The translations under genes were made by a program, and so were the position numbers. Below the pieces are notes generated by a model, which had not been told where the DNA came from, ran no database searches, and worked only from the letters and a program-made list of their open reading frames with translations. A stretch of 22,616 bases of DNA from an uncultured Eubacterium sp. (lineage in GTDB: Bacteria; Bacillota; Clostridia; Lachnospirales; Lachnospiraceae), in contig CAJTVR010000079.1 in NCBI GenBank assembly GCA_910580075.1, positions 1 through 22,616 on the forward strand. The letters run 5' to 3'. Within the stretch, counting starts at the first letter, position 1; every line of letters begins with the position of its first letter. This document shows, piece by piece, positions 6,733-14,938 of the stretch.

Positions 6733-6842
6733 AATAAATCCCCTTTCTCTGCTTCTTTTATTTTAAATTAATATATTTGTTTCCGTCTCTTCCTCTGTCT
6801 GAAATTACGAACAGTTCCTTCCGTTCTCCTTATGCACATAAA

Positions 6843-8177
6843 CTATTTCAGCTGCGGCCAGTAATCTTTATTAGCCTCTATCAGATCATCCAGAATCAGT
6901 TTCGCAACTTTTGCGCTTGGAACCATTTTAGATAACGTAAGCGCCTGCCACAGTTTCTGGTAACTTCCTTCCATCCAGGCATCAACTGTCAGTTTTTCCA
7001 CTGCCACCTGCTGTTCCATCAGTCCTTTCTGAAACAGCGGAATTTTTCCAATGCTTAACGGCTCATAACCGTCCCTGCCGACAATACACGGAATCTCGAC
7101 CATGGCATCATCCGGGAAATTTTCAATAGCACCATTATTCTGTACAATCAAAAGCATGCGTTCTTTTGTGTTGAATGCAAGCGCTGTAGCAAGGTCTACA
7201 ATAAACAGTGCATGGATACCGATTTCTAATTTTGTATCTTTTGCCGTCCCTGCTGCCTCTATTTTTGCGCATTCACCAAAAACCCGTTTTTCCCTTCCGT
7301 CGATGACCTGATTGGCCCTTGTATACTCTGGATTTGTATGTGCCACAATGTCATCCTGAAACAGGTAATACTGAAGGTAAGAACTTGGAGCCATGGAAGG
7401 ATCTACCGCTACGATATCTTTTACCTTCTTCGCTGTATCATGCCAGCTTTCGTCCGTATAATCTGCATCTGTAGCATCTGCCGGACAGTTGCCGTATTTT
7501 AACAGATGCTCCGTCAGCTTTCCGATATGTTCTTCTCCCTGTGCATCTTTAATCGAAGTCCACCATCCAAAATGATTCAGGCCGAAATAGCGTACATCCA
7601 TTTCTTTGCGGTCATGAAATCCCAGTATTTTTGCAAAGCTCTGTTCCATGCCAATCGGCATATCACAGATATTGATAACTCTTGCATGCGGACGAAGCCT
7701 TCTGCATGCTTCTGCTACAATAGCTGCCGGGTTCGAATAGTTCAGCATCCAGCAGTCCGGGGAATATTTTTCCATATAGTCAATATTTTCCAGTACCCCT
7801 GCAATTGAACGCATTCCATAAGCAATTCCGCCCGGGCCGCAGGTTTCCTGCCCTGCAACTCCGTATTTTAACGGTATCTTTTCATCCAGTTCTCTCATAG
7901 CCAGCTTACCCACACGGATATGTGCCAGGCAGAAATCCACATCCGTATATGCAAGCTGCGGATCTGTCGTCGCCAGATATTCAATAGAAGGGTCCTTTTC
8001 TTTAATCAGAATTTCACATGCTTTTGCTACTTTATCCTGCCGCTCCCCGTCATTATCATAAAGTTTGACAGACCGCAGGGGAAGCCTGTCCAGATTATCC
8101 AAAAGCATCAGTATAATTTCCGGTGTATAAGTACTTCCGCCCCCGGCAATAACAATAGAAAACTTTTTCTTTTTCAT
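6843..8177 (-). CDS. glvA: 6-phospho-alpha-glucosidase, glycoside hydrolase family 4
   Basis: A 444-residue GH4 enzyme, close throughout to MalH/GlvA proteins that cleave maltose-6'-phosphate and related 6-phospho-alpha-glucosides. GH4 enzymes use NAD+ and a divalent metal in a redox mechanism. The N-terminal Rossmann loop is IAGGGSTYTPEI. The active-site segment reads CDMPIG (C171-P174), the form known from 6-phospho-alpha-glucosidases, where 6-phospho-beta-glucosidases have CNVP. The metal-ligand histidine is in LNHFGWW (H202). The C-terminus SYQKLWQALTLSK...NKDYWPQL is typical. Start: ATG 8177, with GGAGG 7 nt upstream; an adjacent TTG at 8180 is less likely. Gene context (Lac-class PTS) would have predicted a beta-glucosidase, so the substrate deserves testing. 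Confidence 0.9.
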   Translation of the reverse strand: MKKKKFSIVIAGGGSTYTPEIILMLLDNLDRLPLRSVKLYDNDGERQDKVAKACEILIKEKDPSIEYLATTDPQLAYTDVDFCLAHIRVGKLAMRELDEKIPLKYGVAGQETCGPGGIAYGMRSIAGVLENIDYMEKYSPDCWMLNYSNPAAIVAEACRRLRPHARVINICDMPIGMEQSFAKILGFHDRKEMDVRYFGLNHFGWWTSIKDAQGEEHIGKLTEHLLKYGNCPADATDADYTDESWHDTAKKVKDIVAVDPSMAPSSYLQYYLFQDDIVAHTNPEYTRANQVIDGREKRVFGECAKIEAAGTAKDTKLEIGIHALFIVDLATALAFNTKERMLLIVQNNGAIENFPDDAMVEIPCIVGRDGYEPLSIGKIPLFQKGLMEQQVAVEKLTVDAWMEGSYQKLWQALTLSKMVPSAKVAKLILDDLIEANKDYWPQLK

Positions 8178-8202
8178 CAAATATCCTCCATTCCCATAGA
8201 CT

Positions 8203-8232
8203 ATTATAAAATCTATATTAAATATTCTGCAA
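8203..8232 (-). promoter_or_regulatory. Possible internal promoter ahead of the GH4 gene
   Basis: TATAAT (8203-8208) is preceded, after 18 bp, by a weak TTGCAG (8227-8232) in the 84-nt AT-rich gap between the regulator and the hydrolase gene. It could uncouple the hydrolase and EIIBA from the upstream genes. Confidence 0.4.
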
Positions 8233-8264
8233 ATTCAAACATAAAATCAGATCTGTATCATTCT

Positions 8265-10193
8265 TTAAAAATCCAGCGAATTTGAAATCTGCTGCAGCGC
8301 TTCTACAAATTCATCCTCAGTTCCGACCGATGCCAGCCTGCCGATTACAGAACGCTCTAAAGCCATATGACGGAAAAATTCAAATAAAACGCCAATCTGT
8401 TCATTCTGTTTACGTTCCATTGCCAAAAGAAATACCAGCTGTATTTCTTTTCCCTGCATACGCAGCGGCTCCTTTAAGACAGCTGCGCCAATGCCTGTCT
8501 TTTTTGCAAATGTTACTAACGGATGCGGAATCATAAACCAGTCTCCGATATATGTCGGATAATTTACCTCCCTCTGCAGCACATCATTCACAAACTCATT
8601 CACATCACTAATGCAGCCTTCTTCCTCTAACAGTTCCGATAAATCCTGAATCAGCTGTTCAAATTCTATCTTTTTTTGATAAATGCGAATTGTATTTTTA
8701 TTAAAATGTTCTTTAATAAGTTCACGAAACCTGTAATTTAACCGTATTTTATAAACTAATGCATTCAATGCAGCAAGTGAATACTGATTTGGTATGCCGT
8801 CGATCCGAAACGATGCGACCGTCGGATGCACAAAGCTGTCCATAATCGAAATCACAAGGTCAGCAGGATTTTCTTCCAGATACTTCTCGATACTTCGTTT
8901 CGGAAGCATATCCATGACATCTATCTGGTTCGAAAAATTCACCTGAATCCAGTTGCTTACGATGCTGTTAATGCTGAACCTGTTCGAGCTGATAATGACT
9001 GCTTTCAGTTTCTGATTGATATTTTCCAGGAAATGTTCTACAAAAATAGCAATAAAGGAAATCTCATCATCCTGAATATAACAGTTTTTATACCGGTACA
9101 CAATCGGCACCATCAGCATGGAAATCTCGTAAGCATACGGATACTGCTTTTTCACATCATTTAAAATCGGATTGACCGCTTCATAGCCCGTTCCCATTCT
9201 GCGCATCATATATTCAATGTGATTTAAAATATTGTCATAAAAACTCTGTGACTGCCATAAATCAAAATGGTACTTTTCCATTACATCATGACAGAAATCT
9301 TCCAGAATCAGGATGCTCAGGTCGTCAATCCTGCTTTCCTGCGACTCATCAGATGTCAGTTTATAGCCATGGAACAAATCTTCCAAAATCTGCAGATCCC
9401 CGTCCGTAAGCTCCAGCCCCTGATCCATCAGAAAATCAAACAGCTGCTGCAGTTCTTCTTTCACAGGCTTTGCTTTTGCCGACAGCACTACTTTGTGATT
9501 ACTGGCATTCCGTATCATTGTAATATAAACCGAGCTGACAATCATATACAGTCCGTCGTCTGAGACCTGGATATTTTTACTGTCAAAATACTCCGTAACC
9601 AGATCAGACAGCCATTCATATTTCTGCTGCTCAAAAGAAGCCCTTAAAAAGGTACGCAGAAACCAGGAATAACTCCAGTTCCTTTTCTGTGCTTCATTCT
9701 TAATAATCCGAAACAGCGCCTGCCGGATTTTCACTTCATCATTTTCAATCCAGATCCGGTCGCCGCTCATCTGCAGCAGCTCACAGCGGTATTCCTGCCG
9801 CAGTTTTTTCTGAAAACGGCTGATTTCCTTATACATAGCCGGCTGGGACAGCGCAAGCGCATTTCCGATGTCAAATATATCTGCACGACCGGTTTCCAAT
9901 ACCATCCCGAGTATCATCCACCCGCGCTGTGCAGCTTCTTCGCCTGTCTTCCCGTGGGATTCTGAAAGAAAATAAGATCTGACAGAAGGAATGTCACTTT
10001 CTTCTATAAAATATCCTCTCTGCCTGGAAGACTGGATAATGCTCCCGTTCTTCCAGGCCCGGTTGATCTCGCCGATTTCATTGCGTATTGTCCGAGAAGA
10101 CACTTCCAGATATTCTGCCAGCTTTGTCCCCGTAACCCCCTGTACATTATTCAATAAAATTTCCAGTAATTTGGACTGTCTTCTCGTAAACAT
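8265..10193 (-). CDS. PTS-controlled PRD transcriptional activator (LicR/MtlR-like)
   Basis: A 642-residue multi-domain regulator. Order: N-terminal HTH (about 1-70, SKLLEILLNN...SSRTIRNEI), a second Mga-like HTH region (about 85-165), PRD1 (about 185-290), PRD2 (about 295-395, with histidine in NHIEYMM), an EIIB-like domain (about 400-495) and an EIIA-like domain (about 505-642). In the EIIB-like part the phosphocysteine position reads ISSNRFS, so it lacks the Cys. The EIIA-like part keeps the phospho-histidine in MIPHP (about H557). PTS components phosphorylate such regulators to turn them on or off with sugar supply. It sits between EIIC (14 nt upstream) and the hydrolase, and most likely activates this operon. 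The SD is GGGAG, 6 nt before the ATG. Confidence 0.88.
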   Translation of the reverse strand: MFTRRQSKLLEILLNNVQGVTGTKLAEYLEVSSRTIRNEIGEINRAWKNGSIIQSSRQRGYFIEESDIPSVRSYFLSESHGKTGEEAAQRGWMILGMVLETGRADIFDIGNALALSQPAMYKEISRFQKKLRQEYRCELLQMSGDRIWIENDEVKIRQALFRIIKNEAQKRNWSYSWFLRTFLRASFEQQKYEWLSDLVTEYFDSKNIQVSDDGLYMIVSSVYITMIRNASNHKVVLSAKAKPVKEELQQLFDFLMDQGLELTDGDLQILEDLFHGYKLTSDESQESRIDDLSILILEDFCHDVMEKYHFDLWQSQSFYDNILNHIEYMMRRMGTGYEAVNPILNDVKKQYPYAYEISMLMVPIVYRYKNCYIQDDEISFIAIFVEHFLENINQKLKAVIISSNRFSINSIVSNWIQVNFSNQIDVMDMLPKRSIEKYLEENPADLVISIMDSFVHPTVASFRIDGIPNQYSLAALNALVYKIRLNYRFRELIKEHFNKNTIRIYQKKIEFEQLIQDLSELLEEEGCISDVNEFVNDVLQREVNYPTYIGDWFMIPHPLVTFAKKTGIGAAVLKEPLRMQGKEIQLVFLLAMERKQNEQIGVLFEFFRHMALERSVIGRLASVGTEDEFVEALQQISNSLDF

Positions 10194-10207
10194 AACTGTC
10201 TCCCGGC

Positions 10208-11473
10208 CTAAGCAGCCTCTCCCTGCTCTTTCTTCAGTTCATCAGCTTCCATCATCTTAAAGAACGGATAATAAAATGCTGTCATAATAAGCAGGTTCAC
10301 AAATACAAGCACCACGCATTTCCAGTCAAGCGTCATAATAAACGCACCGACTCCAGGAGGAAGGAATCCAGGAGGCGCAGCTACCGGCTTTCCAACCAGC
10401 CCGCCTGTCATAGACAGATAAGTAATCACGGTAATCACCAAAGGTCCAAATACAAACGGAATAAATAAAAACGGATTTAATATAATCGGCGCACCAAAAA
10501 TAATCGGTTCATTAATTCCAAACAGCGTCGGCACAAATCCGACCGTGCCAATGGATTTTAGAGCTTTCGCCTTTGAGCGCATCATCATAATAACCAGGCC
10601 AAGCGTCAGACCAGAACCGGTTACCTGAAGTACACTGTAAAAAAGTCCGAATGTAAAAATATGTTCTGTCGGCAGCCCTGCCGCATAATTTGCCATATTT
10701 TCCGCTTCGTAAGCAATTGCAAAAGAAGCCCATACAGCCGATGTAATCGACGGACCATGCAGTCCGAAAAACCATAAAAACTGTGTCAGAAAGATTACAA
10801 GCAGCAGCGCTGGAAGCGTATCCATTGTACTGATAGCCGGAGCTAAAATACTCATAATAAGCGCCGGGAACACCTTTCCGCCAAAGGAAAGCGACAGATT
10901 CGCAATGGCAACTGCAAGGAATGCATTTACAATCAGCGGAATCAGCGAAGCAAAGCTCTCGCCAACCATCGTCGGCACGCTGTCCGGCAGTCTGATAATA
11001 ATTTTCTTTTTTGTCAGAATTCTGGTGACTTCCACACTCAAAATGGATGACACAATACATGTAAACAGCCCGGATGCACCAAGATAGGAAATATCCATTC
11101 CGCCTTCAATCGAAAGTCCGCTTAAAATCAGATGCACCATAATCGCAGTTGCACCTGTTAAATTATTACAGATTCCGTAATTCTTTGCCAGCGCAATCGC
11201 AATAAACATTGCCGCATAAATAGACAGCATATCCGTCGTAAACATCCCCGCGTAAGTAAACACAGACATATGAGCTGTCAGAAAATCATATACCGGCCCG
11301 CTCCCGATCAGATTGGCTAACGCCAGCGGCAGCAGACTGATAGATCCTACGATAATAATCGGAACCACCGAAATCATGCCGTCTTTAATTGCCTGCAAAT
11401 GTTTCTGCTGCTCTACTTTATTAGCAATCGGCATCATATACTTCATCAGAGTATCTTGAAACTTCGTATTCAT
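10208..11473 (-). CDS. PTS EIIC permease, lactose/cellobiose family
   Basis: A 421-residue membrane permease of the Lac/CelB class, with about ten membrane segments. Characteristic blocks are FLWFFGLHGPSI, the GINEPIIFGAPIILNP substrate-site segment and PPGFLPPGVGA near the end. It binds the disaccharide and moves it in as EIIB phosphorylates it. I chose ATG 11473 (MNTKFQDTLMKYM...), preceded by AAGGAG at 7 nt, over an in-frame TTG at 11530 that overlaps the promoter -10 box. It is the first gene of the six-gene operon, separated from EIIB and EIIA by the regulator and the hydrolase, an uncommon order. Sequence alone does not give the sugar. Confidence 0.92.
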   Translation of the reverse strand: MNTKFQDTLMKYMMPIANKVEQQKHLQAIKDGMISVVPIIIVGSISLLPLALANLIGSGPVYDFLTAHMSVFTYAGMFTTDMLSIYAAMFIAIALAKNYGICNNLTGATAIMVHLILSGLSIEGGMDISYLGASGLFTCIVSSILSVEVTRILTKKKIIIRLPDSVPTMVGESFASLIPLIVNAFLAVAIANLSLSFGGKVFPALIMSILAPAISTMDTLPALLLVIFLTQFLWFFGLHGPSITSAVWASFAIAYEAENMANYAAGLPTEHIFTFGLFYSVLQVTGSGLTLGLVIMMMRSKAKALKSIGTVGFVPTLFGINEPIIFGAPIILNPFLFIPFVFGPLVITVITYLSMTGGLVGKPVAAPPGFLPPGVGAFIMTLDWKCVVLVFVNLLIMTAFYYPFFKMMEADELKKEQGEAA

Positions 11474-11529
11474 AGCTCTTCTCCTTATGTTCATTCTCAT
11501 CCTTTGTCGACTCAGGTTTATTTTCTTCA

Positions 11530-11558
11530 ATTATAAAAAATTTATGAAGCAAAAACAA
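11530..11558 (-). promoter_or_regulatory. Main promoter of the PTS operon
   Basis: TATAAT (11530-11535) preceded, after 17 bp, by TTGTTT (11553-11558) on the minus strand. A poor -35 is what an activator-dependent promoter would show, consistent with control by the PRD regulator encoded in the operon. I find no clear cre (CcpA) site between 11474 and 11620. Confidence 0.6.
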
Positions 11559-11610
11559 ATACAATTTTGCCACACGATTAGGAAGCGGCAGAACATTTTT
11601 CCGTCAAAAC

Positions 11611-11669
11611 AGGAAAATCTCCTGTGCTTTCACCAATTTTATTAGTTAAAAACACAAGAGATTTTCCTG
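11611..11669 (-). terminator. Terminator between the helicase gene and the PTS operon
   Basis: A perfect 12-bp stem, CAGGAAAATCTC (11611-11622) with GAGATTTTCCTG (11658-11669), extended by a GTG/CAC pair set after two mismatches; the loop is about 30 nt. T-tracts follow on both strands (TTTTG on minus, TTCTTTTTATATTTT on plus), so it may work in both directions. It lies 35 nt past the helicase stop. Confidence 0.65.
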
Positions 11670-11704
11670 CAGTTCTTTTTATATTTTGTTAAATATTTTA
11701 TTTT

Positions 11705-14239
11705 TCATTTTTCTTTCCAGAAACGCTGCAGTTTCTCCCCTATATCCGCAGCTGTGCACACCTCAAAATGTTCCCATTCCCTCGGAAACAATGCTCTGTA
11801 TTCCTGCCGCAGAAACCTGTCGTCTAACAGCACAATGACTCCGGTATCAAGTACGGTACGTATCACACGGCCTGCCGCCTGCAGGACTTTATTCATACCC
11901 GGATAGCGGTATGCATAATCAAACCCGCTGCCCGAACGGCTGTCATAAAACTGTCTTAAAATTTCCCGCTCATTTCCTATCTGTGGCAGACCGGTTCCTA
12001 CAATGACTGCGCCGATCAGCTGTTCTTCCTTTAAATCAATTCCTTCACCAAAAATACCGCCCAATACACAGAAAGCAGCCATAGACCGTTTCCGTTCTGA
12101 TGTAAATTCCGCAAGAAACTTTTCCCTGTCCGCCTCCCGCATACCGCTTTTTTGAATGATGCTGTCCACGCTGTCCTGGCTGCAGGCTTTAAATTTTTCA
12201 TAAACATCTTCCATCATCTTATAAGACGGAAAAAACACAATATAATTTCCTTTCTTCTGCAGAACTGTCTGATAAATATAAGCAGCCATGCGCTCATATT
12301 CTTCATCACTGCGGCGCGCATATCTGCTTGTCACATCGCCTGCAATTAACAAAAGCTGCTGGGATGGCTGGAACACAGTTTCCGCATAAACCGCATAATT
12401 GTCTTCTTTGGTACTCAGCAGACTTTTATAATACTGAATCGGCAGCAGCGTCGCTGAAAAAAAGACCGTACTCCTGCCTTTATTGAGTCTGGACTGAATA
12501 TTTCTGGAAGGATCTGTACAATACAGCTTTAATTTAAACCGCTCTCCTTCATGTTCCGAATAAATCACATAATTTTCATCCAGTCCTTCGCTGATCTCTA
12601 TAAAATTACGTACCTGAAAATAAAATTCCAGTACTGTATCCCGGTTCTCAAATTCCCGGTTTTTATGAAGAAAAATTTCAAATTCTCCATTCAGCCGCAT
12701 CAGCACATATAAAAACTCAGAAATATTCTCATGATACTGATACTGTTCACAGCTGCGCTTATAACCAAGCAGCACCTGAGAGCATTTCTGCAGTTCCTTT
12801 GCCAGTTTCTCACTGCGGCGCTTCACAATCTTTTTCACAGCAAGAAAATCTTCTTTATATAAAGCAGCACTGTACATCTCCCTGCCCCGTTCCACCAGAT
12901 TGTGGGCTTCGTCCACTAAAAAAAGATAATCTCCGCGGACTCCTTCTGCAAAAAAACGTTTCAGATATACATTCGGGTCAAAGACATAATTATAATCACA
13001 TATAATATTATCCGCCCAGGAAGCAGTATCCAGGCACAGTTCAAACGGACATACCATATGCTTTTCTGCCTGCTGCATAATCACTTCCCTCGTAAACACA
13101 TCCTCCTGCTGCAGCAGCTGGTAAACAGCATCATTTACCCGGTCAAAATGTCCTTTTGCATAAGGACATGCGTCTGGATTACAGGCAGTCTCATCCATCA
13201 TACACAGCTTTTCTTTCGCAGTAATCTGCACTGTTTTTGCCCGATAGCCCTTCTGATAAAACAGCCCCAGCGTTTCTTTCGCCACTGCTGCCGTGATCGT
13301 CTTAGCTGTCAGATAAAAAATCTTATCCCCGTATTCTTCCCCTACTGCTTTCACAGCCGGAAACAGCGTCGTAATTGTCTTGCCTGTCCCGGTCGGAGCC
13401 TGAATAAATAAGATTTTCTGCCTGAGAATCGTCCGGTATACGCCGCTAACCAGCTCTTTCTGCCCTTTCCGGTAAGGAAACGGAAACTCCAGACCTTTAA
13501 TAGACGCCTGGCGGAGGACATGCCAGTCATACTGAAACTGCGCCCATTTGTGATATTCACGCATAACCGCCAGAAACCAGTCTTCCAGTTCATTAAAATC
13601 ATACCGGATATAAAAATAACGCACTTCTTCTGTATCCAGATTCACGTAAGTCATACGGACACCGATTTCCTGACAGTTATGCTGACTCGCATATATGAAC
13701 GCATAACACCTGGCCTGTGCCAGATGTACCGGCACAGGCTCCGTCATTTTAGAAATATCAGAAAAAACGCCTTTAATTTCATCAACTGTAACCTCACAGG
13801 CTGCCGGATGCTTTTCTGCCGTTTTCAGTTCTGCCAGTGCTTCTCCTGTTTCCGCCTGCCAGTTTTCACCTGGCTCTGTTTCTGCCATTTCCAGGACAGC
13901 CTCCATACCCGTTTTTTCCATTTCCTGCAAAACAGCCGGTTCTGACAGGCTGGCTGATGCTGTTTCTTTTAAAAGCGGATAATCCCGGACAGGTTTTTCC
14001 GCTATGATAATACCGTCTGCCCTGCCCTCAAGAATAATCGTATAATCTTTTTCCTGAAATTCCATTTTCAGCGGAACCTCTGCATGATATGAGGGACCGG
14101 CCTTTTTCTGCAGCCTGCGGTGCAGTCTGCTGCCGCGCTGCATGGCTTCTGTCTGCATGCCGCCGCCATAACGGTTATCAATATCCCCGCTGCGCAGTAT
14201 AAATTCCACCAGATTTCTTACAGATAATTTAATGTTCAT
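11705..14239 (-). CDS. RecB-like nuclease fused to XPD/DinG-type Fe-S helicase
   Basis: An 844-residue protein (start ATG 14239; an in-frame TTG at 14290 is possible). Residues 1-230 form a PD-(D/E)XK nuclease of the RecB/Cas4 type: GSRLH (H40), GRAD (D75), VDEIK (E154, K156) and the QARCY motif (Q175). Residues 255-844 form a superfamily 2 helicase of the Rad3/XPD group: Walker A APTGTGKT (281-288), Fe-S cysteines at about C346, C353, C358 and C397/C402, DEAH at 443-446, and the QAAGRVIRT motif VI. It probably unwinds and cuts damaged or branched DNA; the cellular role of these Clostridia fusions is not established. About 70 low-complexity, Glu/Ala-rich residues are inserted between D75 and E154, inside the nuclease fold. 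Only a weak SD (AAGGG at 12 nt) precedes the ATG. Confidence 0.88.
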   Translation of the reverse strand: MNIKLSVRNLVEFILRSGDIDNRYGGGMQTEAMQRGSRLHRRLQKKAGPSYHAEVPLKMEFQEKDYTIILEGRADGIIIAEKPVRDYPLLKETASASLSEPAVLQEMEKTGMEAVLEMAETEPGENWQAETGEALAELKTAEKHPAACEVTVDEIKGVFSDISKMTEPVPVHLAQARCYAFIYASQHNCQEIGVRMTYVNLDTEEVRYFYIRYDFNELEDWFLAVMREYHKWAQFQYDWHVLRQASIKGLEFPFPYRKGQKELVSGVYRTILRQKILFIQAPTGTGKTITTLFPAVKAVGEEYGDKIFYLTAKTITAAVAKETLGLFYQKGYRAKTVQITAKEKLCMMDETACNPDACPYAKGHFDRVNDAVYQLLQQEDVFTREVIMQQAEKHMVCPFELCLDTASWADNIICDYNYVFDPNVYLKRFFAEGVRGDYLFLVDEAHNLVERGREMYSAALYKEDFLAVKKIVKRRSEKLAKELQKCSQVLLGYKRSCEQYQYHENISEFLYVLMRLNGEFEIFLHKNREFENRDTVLEFYFQVRNFIEISEGLDENYVIYSEHEGERFKLKLYCTDPSRNIQSRLNKGRSTVFFSATLLPIQYYKSLLSTKEDNYAVYAETVFQPSQQLLLIAGDVTSRYARRSDEEYERMAAYIYQTVLQKKGNYIVFFPSYKMMEDVYEKFKACSQDSVDSIIQKSGMREADREKFLAEFTSERKRSMAAFCVLGGIFGEGIDLKEEQLIGAVIVGTGLPQIGNEREILRQFYDSRSGSGFDYAYRYPGMNKVLQAAGRVIRTVLDTGVIVLLDDRFLRQEYRALFPREWEHFEVCTAADIGEKLQRFWKEK

Positions 14240-14323
14240 ATCAGATGCAAACCCTTCAGATGCTCCTCTGCCTGTATTTTTCCCGGACAAAGCACAGCAG
14301 ATTTAGTCTTTATAAAAAACCGG

Positions 14324-14428
14324 TCAATTCTGATGATCCCCTGATCTTTGTCCTGATTGTCTATGTCCTGACTGCCGGCTGAAATCCAGGCATACGATGT
14401 CTCCCTGCTTCGGATGATATATCACCAT
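14324..14428 (-). pseudogene. MazF/PemK toxin N-terminal remnant
   Basis: From ATG 14428 the frame reads MVIYHPKQGDIVCLDF followed by SRQSGH, matching the N-terminal beta-strands of MazF-type endoribonuclease toxins (PKxGDIVWLDFxPQxGHEQ). After that it degenerates into QSG-type repeats and stops at 34 residues. The rest of the about 110-residue toxin is missing, including the downstream catalytic region, and the helicase gene begins shortly after. No antitoxin gene is recognisable next to it. An in-frame upstream extension to 14551 has no family resemblance. The identification rests on about 22 residues. Confidence 0.55.
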
Positions 14429-14440
14429 ATTTCTTTGCAG

Positions 14441-14480
14441 AGCTCTCAATTCTTCCAATTGATTTGAATTGGAAGGAGCT
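14441..14480. other. Bulged hairpin upstream of the MazF remnant
   Basis: CTTCCAATT (14452-14460) and AATTGGAAG (14467-14475) pair perfectly around a 6-nt loop. Outside them AGCTC (14441-14445) pairs with GAGCT (14476-14480), leaving a 6-nt bulge (TCAATT) on one side. No T-tract follows. It may be an operator or a relic of a lost toxin-antitoxin promoter. Confidence 0.5.
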
Positions 14481-14562
14481 GCAAAAATACAATCATAAGG
14501 ATATGGCTTCAATTGTACTTTACGTAAGACGGGCAGCGGTAATCGGGACATAAAAAGAATAC

Positions 14563-14595
14563 AAAAACACCCGATAATCTTCCATTATCAGGTGT
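14563..14595 (-). terminator. Terminator of the tRNA-Val/tRNA-Met transcript
   Basis: On the minus strand ACACCTGATAAT pairs with ATTATCGGGTGT (one mismatch) around a short loop, then TTTTTG. It begins about 10 nt past the tRNA-Met gene. Confidence 0.85.
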
Positions 14596-14604
14596 CCCGC
14601 AAAG

Positions 14605-14678
14605 TAGCGAGAGGGGGACTTGAACCCTCGACACCACGGGTATGAACCGTGTGCTCTAGCCAGCTGAGCTATCTCGCC
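14605..14678 (-). tRNA. tRNA-Met (CAT)
   Basis: A full cloverleaf with acceptor GGCGAGA paired to TCTCGCT and discriminator A. The anticodon stem CACGG/CCGTG has loop TTCATAC, giving anticodon CAT. The T-arm has GGTTCAAGTCC. The G-T first acceptor pair and a regular D-arm favour elongator Met. An Ile-lysidine tRNA with the same gene anticodon cannot be fully excluded. No CCA is encoded. Confidence 0.93.
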
Positions 14679-14693
14679 ATATTCTGTTTCCAA

Positions 14694-14766
14694 TGGGACC
14701 TATAGGGCTCGAACCTATGACCCTCTGCTTGTAAGGCAGATGCTCTCCCAGCTGAGCTAAGATCCC
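14694..14766 (-). tRNA. tRNA-Val (TAC)
   Basis: Acceptor GGGATCT pairs with AGGTCCC, discriminator A. The anticodon stem TCTGC/GCAGA encloses loop CTTACAA with anticodon TAC. The T-arm has GGTTCGAGCCC. It is co-transcribed with tRNA-Met 15 nt downstream. Confidence 0.95.
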
Positions 14767-14801
14767 ATTTTGTACCAGTCGCTCTCGCAACTGACTTAAT
14801 C

Positions 14802-14830
14802 AGTATAACGCAGCCTGTCCGATTTGTCAA
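14802..14830 (-). promoter_or_regulatory. Strong promoter of the tRNA-Val/tRNA-Met unit
   Basis: TTGACA (14825-14830), 17-bp spacer, TATACT (14802-14807). Transcription would start about 30 nt before tRNA-Val, as expected for stable RNA genes. Confidence 0.85.
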
Positions 14831-14892
14831 CATGTTTTTTCATTTTTTTAATTTTTTTGTTAACCGTTCAGACAGGTCCTGCACTCGGATGC

Positions 14893-14923
14893 ACAGCCGC
14901 AGGCACTGTCTGCCTGCGGCTGT
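14893..14923 (-). terminator. GC-rich hairpin after serS
   Basis: A perfect 13-bp stem, ACAGCCGCAGGCA with TGCCTGCGGCTGT, with a 5-nt loop, 15 nt past the serS stop. On the minus strand no T-tract follows directly, so it may be a pause or 3'-end-stabilising hairpin as much as an intrinsic terminator. Confidence 0.55.
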
Positions 14924-14938
14924 TTCCTCTCTGATTTT

